A stretch of 10,168 nucleotides of DNA from an uncultured Collinsella sp. (GTDB taxonomy: Bacteria > Actinomycetota > Coriobacteriia > Coriobacteriales > Coriobacteriaceae). Positions 5,664-10,168 of this stretch are shown here, one piece after another. The stretch is from positions 1 to 10,168 of the forward strand of contig CAUDDU010000018.1 in assembly GCA_958448375.1 (NCBI GenBank), in the 5' to 3' direction. The notes beneath the pieces are model-generated. The model had not been told where the DNA came from. It did no database searches and saw only the letters and a program-made list of their open reading frames with translations. A program made the position numbers and the translations under genes. Position 1 is the first letter of the stretch. Every line of letters starts with the position of its first letter.

Positions 5664-6997
5664 GACCGGTCGCCTCCAAACAAGTCGGAACGCGTGGCCA
5701 AGTAGGCATCGAGGGCCTCGAGCGCACGGTCCGCATAGGCCTGATAGCGGTCGCGCTTGCTGCGGCGCTTACCGTCCTCGAGCGGCGGCACCAGGCCAAA
5801 GTTGACATGCATGGGCTGATAGCCCACGGTGGCAGGATCGGTCGCATAGCCCACGAGCGCACCCAGGGCGCCCACGCGGGGCAACTCGACGGAATCGGCG
5901 CCGATAGCCTCTGCATAGGTGTTGAGCGCCGCGAGCAGACCGGTCGCCACGGCTTCCATGTACCCCTCGGTGCCGGTGATCTGACCGGCCAGGCGCACGC
6001 CGGTACCGGGCACGGCAAAGGTGCCATCGAGCACGTGCGGGGCGTTGACGAAGGTATTGCGGTGCATGACACCGTAGCGGAAGAACTCAGCGTTCTCCAG
6101 GCCCGGCACCATATGGAAGACGCGCTTCTGCTCGCCAAAGGTCAGGTTGGTCTGGAAGCCCACCAGGTTATAGGCGGTCTTCTCCTTGTTCTCGGCACGC
6201 AGCTGAATCGCCGCCCAAGGGCGACGTCCGGTACGCGGGTCGGTGAGGCCGACGGGCTTCATGGCGCCAAAGCGAATGGCGTCCTTGCCGGTGCGCGCAA
6301 CCTCCTCGGCAGGCTGGCAGGCCTGGAACAGATCGCCGCCCTCAAAGTCCTTGAGCACCACGCGGTCGGCCGTGGTGAGCGCCTCGATAAAGGCCTCGTA
6401 CTCCTCCTTGTTGAGCGGAGCGTTGAGATAGTCGCCGCTCCCCTGCTCCTCGTAGCGCGACTGCGAAAACAGCACGTCCATATCGAGCGTGGAGGCATCG
6501 ACGATCGGCGCCGCGGCATCGAAGAACGCAAGGGCGTCGCCACCGACGAGCTTCATGACCTCTTCGCTCAGCGCCGGTGAACACAGCGGGCCCGCGGCAA
6601 TGACCACGTGGCCCTCGGGGATCTGGGTGACCTCGCCGTGAACGACCTCGATATTGGGGCGGGCGGCAACCTCAGCCTCGACGAGCTCGGAGAATGTAAC
6701 ACGGTCGACCGCCAGGGCGCCACCAGCGGGAACAGCAGCGCGATGGGCGCAGTCGAGCAGGACTGAACCCATGCGCTCAAGCTCGGCCTTCAGCAAACCA
6801 GCCGCGGAATCCGGACGGGTCGACTTAAACGAATTGGAGCAGACGAGCTCTGCCAGGTGATCGGTATGGTGAGCCGGGGAGCTCACCTGGGGGCGCATCT
6901 CGCACAGCTTTACGGCAAACCCGCGGTCTGCCAGCTGGATCGCGCATTCCGAACCCGCCAGACCGCCACCGATAACCGTCACCTGATCGAACTGCAT
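5660..6997 (-). CDS. trmFO: Methylenetetrahydrofolate–tRNA-(uracil-5-)-methyltransferase
   Basis: TrmFO is an FAD- and folate-dependent enzyme that makes 5-methyluridine at position 54 of the tRNA T-loop, using methylenetetrahydrofolate instead of S-adenosylmethionine. From ATG at 6997 the product has 445 residues, the usual size (~435-450). The Rossmann FAD motif is VIGGGLAGSE at 8-17. LVCSNSFKS at 51-59 carries Cys53, the same number as a catalytic cysteine in B. subtilis TrmFO. The second cysteine region, FQACQPAEE at 224-232, carries Cys227 (Cys226 in B. subtilis); the usual F-E-G-C-M-P is changed to F-Q-A-C-Q-P. MKPVGLTDPRTGRRPWAAIQLR at 246-267 is the long conserved block, and GQITGTEGYMEA at 338-349 is the C-terminal FAD contact. 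An in-frame TTG at 7003 would overlap the ribosome binding site. The frame ends S-TAG at 5660, one codon beyond a possible ancestral stop. It lies 14 bases after dprA. Confidence 0.97.
   Translation of the reverse strand: MQFDQVTVIGGGLAGSECAIQLADRGFAVKLCEMRPQVSSPAHHTDHLAELVCSNSFKSTRPDSAAGLLKAELERMGSVLLDCAHRAAVPAGGALAVDRVTFSELVEAEVAARPNIEVVHGEVTQIPEGHVVIAAGPLCSPALSEEVMKLVGGDALAFFDAAAPIVDASTLDMDVLFSQSRYEEQGSGDYLNAPLNKEEYEAFIEALTTADRVVLKDFEGGDLFQACQPAEEVARTGKDAIRFGAMKPVGLTDPRTGRRPWAAIQLRAENKEKTAYNLVGFQTNLTFGEQKRVFHMVPGLENAEFFRYGVMHRNTFVNAPHVLDGTFAVPGTGVRLAGQITGTEGYMEAVATGLLAALNTYAEAIGADSVELPRVGALGALVGYATDPATVGYQPMHVNFGLVPPLEDGKRRSKRDRYQAYADRALEALDAYLATRSDLFGGDRS
5673..5677 (-). promoter_or_regulatory. 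Ribosome binding site of the recombinase gene, inside the end of trmFO
   Basis: The minus strand reads GGAGG. It is six bases before a GTC codon (5666-5664) and nine before ATA (5663-5661), both in the recombinase frame. It supports initiation in this place and not at GTG 5585, which has no comparable site. Confidence 0.6.
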
Positions 6998-7004
6998 CTG
7001 CAAA

Positions 7005-7011
7005 CACCTTT
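7005..7011 (-). promoter_or_regulatory. Ribosome binding site deciding the ATG start of trmFO
   Basis: The minus strand reads AAAGGTG directly after the dprA stop and seven bases before ATG at 6997. The upstream in-frame TTG at 7003 lies one base away, too close to use this site. Confidence 0.7.
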
Positions 7012-7947
7012 CTAATTGACACGTTTTCCATTGTGACCGAAGGGCGTCTGGGCGTGAAGGGCAAACTTGGAGGGCGCATACCTTCCATCCATCATGCGCT
7101 CGATAAGGCCCTCGAGTTCAAGCGAACCCAAGAGTTTGAGTACGCCGACAGCATTGAGTGAGACGAGCGCCGCGATGTCGTCGACCTTGAGCGGAGAGGC
7201 GATGAGCGCATGCATCACGGTCTGCTGTGTTGGATTCAGGTCGGCAATGCCGGGAGCATCGGGGCGCGAGTAGCGCAGGGTGCCGTATATGCGAGAGATA
7301 GCCATCTCGATGGACTCCTCGTCGACAATGCAGCAGGCACCGTTCGCAATGAGGTAATTCGTGCCACGCGACTCGGGCGATAGGATCGACCCCGGCACGG
7401 CAAGAAGTTCGCGCCCCAAATCCATAGCAGCCTCGGCTGTAGAAAACGTCCCGGAAGGCATACCCGCCTCGGATACAAAGAGGGCTTGCGACAGGGCCGC
7501 GATCACGCGATTGCGACGCGGAAAGGCAAACTTGCGCGGACCCATGCCCCACGGAGAGATCGACACGACCGCGCCGCCCGTATCGAGCGTGCGCGTAATA
7601 AGCCCCGCGCTCGAACGCGGGTAGACCACGTCGGCGCCCGTCCCCAGCACCACGACGTGTTTGCCGCCGGCGTTGACCGCAGCCCAACCCGAGGCCTGGT
7701 CACAACCGACTGCACCGCCCGAAACTACCGTCACTCCCGCCTCAACCGCCACCTTCGCCGCAAGCTCTGCCACGGCAAGACCATACGGCGAGGCCTTTCG
7801 CGCACCGATGATGGAGAGCGCGGGCGTCGAAAGCGCCTCGGGGTTGCCGCGCACATAGAGCGTCTGAGGTACATCAGAAAGCTCCAAAACGGTCTCGGGA
7901 TACAACGCGTCACCTGGATGCAGCTCGAAGGTCCCCTCAGCCATCAT
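7012..7947 (-). CDS. dprA: DNA-processing protein DprA (Smf), with unusual residues in two core motifs
   Basis: DprA protects incoming single-stranded DNA during natural transformation and loads RecA onto it; the gene is also kept in species not known to transform. The 311-residue product has the extended Rossmann core: a G-A-R-x-A-S-x-Y-G block at 48-56 (usually G-S-R), VVVLGTGADVVYP at 98-110, FPRRNRVIAALS at 142-153, an SGTFSTAEAA block at 165-174, LLAVPGS at 181-187 and GTNYLIANGA at 195-204. A C-terminal winged-helix domain (about 237-293) is present. The N-terminal SAM-like domain of many DprA proteins is absent. Two motifs differ: G-I-D-x3-H is G-C-D-Q-A-S-G at 81-87, and the usual S-E-x-P-x-G reads SISPWG at 129-134. 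The start is ATG at 7947 with AAGGAGGG at 7952-7959; its ATGA overlaps the comM stop, which implies translational coupling. A longer upstream reading frame runs into comM and is rejected. Confidence 0.93.
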   Translation of the reverse strand: MMAEGTFELHPGDALYPETVLELSDVPQTLYVRGNPEALSTPALSIIGARKASPYGLAVAELAAKVAVEAGVTVVSGGAVGCDQASGWAAVNAGGKHVVVLGTGADVVYPRSSAGLITRTLDTGGAVVSISPWGMGPRKFAFPRRNRVIAALSQALFVSEAGMPSGTFSTAEAAMDLGRELLAVPGSILSPESRGTNYLIANGACCIVDEESIEMAISRIYGTLRYSRPDAPGIADLNPTQQTVMHALIASPLKVDDIAALVSLNAVGVLKLLGSLELEGLIERMMDGRYAPSKFALHAQTPFGHNGKRVN

Positions 7948-9467
7948 TGGTCCCTCCTTCCCTGGTACATCGCCGCCTCGAGCACGTGGTCCTGCGTCAC
8001 CTGCTCGCTCTCGGCGACATCTGCGATCGTGCGCGCAATGCGAACAAGGCGCACGATGCCACGCCCTGTGAGATGCGTGCGCTTCGACAGGCCGAGCACA
8101 CACTTCTCCGCCGCATCATCGAGCTCAAAGGTCGAAACGACACCGTCAATGGACCGAGTCTCGTCATCCTCGGCCTCGGCATCCGCATCGTCCATGCGGG
8201 ATTCGCGCCAAGCGCGAAAGGCGCGACCGCGCACAACGTAGTCACGTAACTCGGCCGACGACATGCCCTCCGCACCCTCGATAATCACTTGAGGGTCGGG
8301 ACGGGTCACATCGATCATCATGTCGATACGGTCGGCCAAAGGACCGCGCAGTTTAGACCGATAGCGCTCGACCATCGCCGCCGAGCAGCGACACGGCACC
8401 TCGCGATCGCCCAAAAAGCCGCAGGGGCAGGGATTGCTCGCAGCCAGCAGCTGAAAGCGCGACGGGAAGGTAAAAGCCCCGTCGACGCGTACGATCCTCA
8501 CGTAGCCGCGCTCGATGGGCTGACGCAGCGTCTGCAGCACGCCAGTGGGAAACTCGGCAAGCTCGTCCAAAAAGAGCACGCCGCCATGAGCAAGGCTGAT
8601 CTCACCCGGGTGCACCGGGCGCCCGCCGCCGATAAGGCCTGCGGTCGAAATACTGTGGTGGGGACTGCGGAAGGGGCGGTGCCCCGCCAACAAGCCATCA
8701 ATGTTCTCACCCAAAACCGAATGGATGCACAGTGCCTCCTGCTGATCCTCAACGGAAAGCTCGGGCAGGATGCCGGTCATACGGCGTGCGAGCATCGTCT
8801 TGCCCGATCCCGGAGACCCGATCATGAGCAAGCCGAGTTCTCCTGCCGCCGCAAGCGCCATGCCGCGTTTAGCGACTTCCTGCCCCAGCACGTCTGCATA
8901 GTCGAGCTCGGGCTCAAAGGTCGCCTCGACACCCTCGGAATCCAAGTAGTGCCGTGCGGCATCGCCCATGCCATGAGCAAGCTGAGACAGATGGTCGATA
9001 AAGCCGCAATCTACGCCCGCGAGTGGCACATGCTGGTCGGACCTGCCGGCGATAAAAGACAGCCCCATGTCGCGAGCCAATAGCTGAAACGCCACCTCGC
9101 CCTTGACGGGAAGCACCGTACCGTCCAGACCAAGCTCACCTGCGATAAGGCAGCGATCGAGGTTGTCACGGGGAATCTGCTCATCGGCCGCTAGAACCGC
9201 GATGGCGATGGGCAGGTCAAAGCCGCTACCGGTCTTGCGGATATCGCCGGGTGCCAGGTTAACGGTAATGCCCGAGCGCGGGATCTCGAACCCGGCGGAG
9301 CGCATCGCGCAGCGAATACGACCGCGTGACTCCATCACCTCCATACTCGGAATGCCGAGCATCTGGATGCCCGGAACGCCACCGGCAAGCGAGACCTCGA
9401 CCGTGACGTGAATCGCCTCGACGCCGCGGATGCAGGCCGCGTGAACGGCAAACGTCTCGAACGCCAT
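7944..9467 (-). CDS. comM: ComM/YifB-type Mg-chelatase-like AAA+ ATPase
   Basis: ComM is a hexameric AAA+ helicase that promotes branch migration during natural transformation in proteobacteria; the YifB family is broader and its role elsewhere is less clear. The 507-residue product has the N-terminal ChlI-like domain (about 1-190, with a GIPSMEVMESRGRIRCAM block at 38-55), Walker A GSPGSGKT at 217-224, RPFRSPHHSISTAGLIGGG at 264-282, Walker B VLFLDE at 297-302, LRQPIERG at 314-321, the cysteine cluster NPCPCG at 345-350 with CRC at 359-361, and the sensor-type Arg in PLADRIDM at 376-383. The C-terminal helical domain ends with SKRTHLTGRG at 461-470. An acidic stretch, MDDADAEAEDDETRS at 425-439, lies before it. 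The start is ATG at 9467, with AGGTG at 9473-9477; the A of ATG is also the last base of the yraN stop. A GTG three bases upstream is too near the site. Confidence 0.94.
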   Translation of the reverse strand: MAFETFAVHAACIRGVEAIHVTVEVSLAGGVPGIQMLGIPSMEVMESRGRIRCAMRSAGFEIPRSGITVNLAPGDIRKTGSGFDLPIAIAVLAADEQIPRDNLDRCLIAGELGLDGTVLPVKGEVAFQLLARDMGLSFIAGRSDQHVPLAGVDCGFIDHLSQLAHGMGDAARHYLDSEGVEATFEPELDYADVLGQEVAKRGMALAAAGELGLLMIGSPGSGKTMLARRMTGILPELSVEDQQEALCIHSVLGENIDGLLAGHRPFRSPHHSISTAGLIGGGRPVHPGEISLAHGGVLFLDELAEFPTGVLQTLRQPIERGYVRIVRVDGAFTFPSRFQLLAASNPCPCGFLGDREVPCRCSAAMVERYRSKLRGPLADRIDMMIDVTRPDPQVIIEGAEGMSSAELRDYVVRGRAFRAWRESRMDDADAEAEDDETRSIDGVVSTFELDDAAEKCVLGLSKRTHLTGRGIVRLVRIARTIADVAESEQVTQDHVLEAAMYQGRRDQ

Positions 9468-9952
9468 CACGACACCTGCCAATCGAACGCGTTGTACTGA
9501 TGCTCGATCTCGGCGATATGCCCGCCGCGGATGGTGACACCCACAGCATCGAAGCGAATCGCCTTGAGCGGATAATGCTCCATGAGATAGCAACTTGCGA
9601 TGCGGCGGTAGCGGCGTTGCTTTTGGGCGTCCACGGCCTCCTCGGGAAAGACCCGCGTGGTGCAATCCAGCGAAACGCGTCTGGTCTTGACCTCGGCCAT
9701 CACCACGACATCGTCGAGCTCATCAAGCAGCACCAGATCGGCCTCGCCCTCGGTGCAACGATAGCCCTGCTCCAGCAAGGTGTAGCCGCGCTCGTTAAAG
9801 TAGTCGATGGTGATCAGCTCGCCCAGCATGCCTAGCTCGCGGGGACTGAGTCCCTTGATAAACTCGGGCGTCATCGCCCCGGAGTCGAGCTCGCCGTTTT
9901 CCCAACGCTCCTTGAGCTGCTGCGTCTTGCTCTTTTTGCTTGCGGCACTCAT
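9467..9952 (-). CDS. yraN: YraN family (UPF0102) putative nuclease-fold protein with N-terminal extension
   Basis: YraN proteins have a predicted PD-(D/E)XK nuclease fold like Holliday-junction resolvases; their cellular role is not settled. The 161-residue product contains the family core at about 38-160: LGMLGELITIDYFNERGY at 40-57 with Glu45, GEADLVLLD at 69-77 with Asp72, and AEVKTRR at 86-92 with Glu87 and Lys89. These are the expected metal-site residues. Before the core lies a charged extension of about 38 residues (many Lys, Glu and Ser), so the protein is longer than the usual ~115-130. The start is ATG at 9952, with AAAGGAGA at 9957-9964 five bases upstream. The frame stays open farther upstream, but that part is a non-coding leader. 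It heads the yraN–comM–dprA–trmFO–xer block. The association with comM and dprA suggests work on DNA, which is inference. Confidence 0.9.
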   Translation of the reverse strand: MSAASKKSKTQQLKERWENGELDSGAMTPEFIKGLSPRELGMLGELITIDYFNERGYTLLEQGYRCTEGEADLVLLDELDDVVVMAEVKTRRVSLDCTTRVFPEEAVDAQKQRRYRRIASCYLMEHYPLKAIRFDAVGVTIRGGHIAEIEHQYNAFDWQVS

Positions 9953-10050
9953 GGGGTCTCCTTTCCCGCACACTGCATTGCCCCGATGATGAGGGCACCT
10001 TTCATGCGGGTAAGTACCGGAAGCAAACCAAAAGCTGACCAAATGCCGTC
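9953..10050 (-). promoter_or_regulatory. Leader before yraN with possible hairpin and an 18-codon reading frame
   Basis: This is the space between the upstream terminator and yraN. On the minus strand CCCGCA and TGCGGG (10005-10010 and 9965-9970) can pair over a long distance, with TGCCC and GGGCA (9992-9996 and 9979-9983) inside; the outer 3' arm abuts the yraN ribosome binding site. ATG at 10005 opens a frame of 18 codons (MKGALIIGAMQCAGKETP) whose stop overlaps the yraN ATG as ATGA, but it has no clear ribosome binding site. TTGACG at 10047-10052 resembles a -35 box, but I see no good -10 box at the right distance. So a promoter for the block should lie here or upstream, and I cannot place it. 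Confidence 0.35.
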
Positions 10051-10092
10051 AAAAAACGGGCCGTACGCAACAATGGTGTTGCATACGGCCCG
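10051..10092 (-). terminator. Strong intrinsic terminator of the gene upstream of the window
   Basis: Two 15-base arms (10078-10092 and 10057-10071) pair fully on the minus-strand RNA with one G·U pair, around a loop of six, followed by six T residues (10051-10056). On the plus-strand RNA the same position is a C·A mismatch and no T run follows, so the element serves minus-strand transcription. It ends a transcript that comes from the right of the window. Confidence 0.92.
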
Positions 10093-10168
10093 CTACCAGC
10101 AGGTTTATAAAACCCCAGAGGTCCATGTCTCCACAATTGGCCTAGAAAAGGCGCTCAGTCTGCAGAAA
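10093..10168. other. Right-edge region upstream of the terminator, no gene recognised
   Basis: On the minus strand one frame is open from the edge to a TAG at 10142-10144, and another is open to a TAA at 10106-10108. Either could be the last codons of the gene ended by the following terminator, or neither. The peptides (8 and 20 residues) match no family I know. A small inverted repeat, GGTTT with AAACC (10102-10106 and 10110-10114), is present. Nothing else is visible. Confidence 0.3.

Noticed and set aside
7948..8103. A 52-codon upstream extension of dprA
   Set aside because: It runs inside comM in another frame, has a composition unlike DprA, and the ribosome binding site at 7952-7959 points to ATG at 7947.
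9468..9665. A 66-codon upstream extension of comM
   Set aside because: It lies within yraN in another frame. The conserved ComM N-terminus begins at MAFETF, and AGGTG sits just before it.
9953..10042. A 30-codon upstream extension of yraN
   Set aside because: It lies between the ribosome binding site at 9957-9964 and the upstream terminator, and encodes no conserved residues.
1..10168. A new defence, mobile or biosynthetic system
   Set aside because: Every substantial frame on the coding strand belongs to a known housekeeping or DNA-processing family. I found no transposase, phage gene, toxin–antitoxin pair, repeat array or attachment site.

Overview
The window is a conserved chromosomal housekeeping region from a moderately GC-rich Gram-positive bacterium. 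I think a coriobacterium, possibly Collinsella, is most likely. That placement is inference: it rests on the gene order, strong AGGAGG-type ribosome binding sites, G/C-ending codons in rpsB and tsf, and the pairing of TrmFO with a DprA–ComM–YraN group. No database search was possible, so the species is not established. Every gene I can support lies on the minus strand, so transcription runs from right to left. I see no tRNA or rRNA gene, insertion sequence, CRISPR array or phage gene, and no sign of a new defence or mobile system.

Right-hand block (about 9952 down to 4743), in transcription order: yraN (nuclease-fold family), comM (Mg-chelatase-like AAA+ helicase), dprA (RecA loader for incoming single-stranded DNA), trmFO (tRNA m5U54 methylation) and a XerC/D-type tyrosine recombinase. 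The genes are tightly packed: 1-nt overlap, 4-nt ATGA overlap, 14-nt gap, then recombinase coding sequence that probably overlaps the trmFO stop. A strong terminator (10051-10092) insulates the block upstream and a weaker candidate hairpin (4703-4724) may end it. The order dprA–trmFO–xerC–rpsB resembles the Firmicutes order, but topA, hslVU and codY are absent.

Middle block (4523 down to 2880): rpsB (ribosomal protein S2) and tsf (EF-Ts). A near-consensus promoter (4665-4693) precedes a roughly 135-nt potentially structured leader, and a strong intrinsic terminator (2821-2857) follows. The two genes are a classic translation operon.

Left-hand block (2761 down to the left edge): pyrH (UMP kinase), frr (ribosome recycling factor), uppS (undecaprenyl diphosphate synthase) and cdsA (CDP-diglyceride synthase, truncated by the window). 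The gaps are only 1-2 nt. The block probably has its own extended -10 promoter. It links nucleotide supply, ribosome recycling, the lipid carrier for the cell wall and phospholipid synthesis.

The observations most worth checking are: (1) the recombinase has no ATG, GTG or TTG start where homology and the ribosome binding site require one, and one base at 5664 could explain this together with a displaced trmFO stop; (2) the rpsB promoter and leader, with an inverted repeat over the promoter spacer and several possible leader pairings; (3) the unusual motif residues of DprA; and (4) the short leader before yraN, with a tiny overlapping reading frame. No gene-free stretch exceeds 300 bases; the two longest, each about 217 bases, are described as features.
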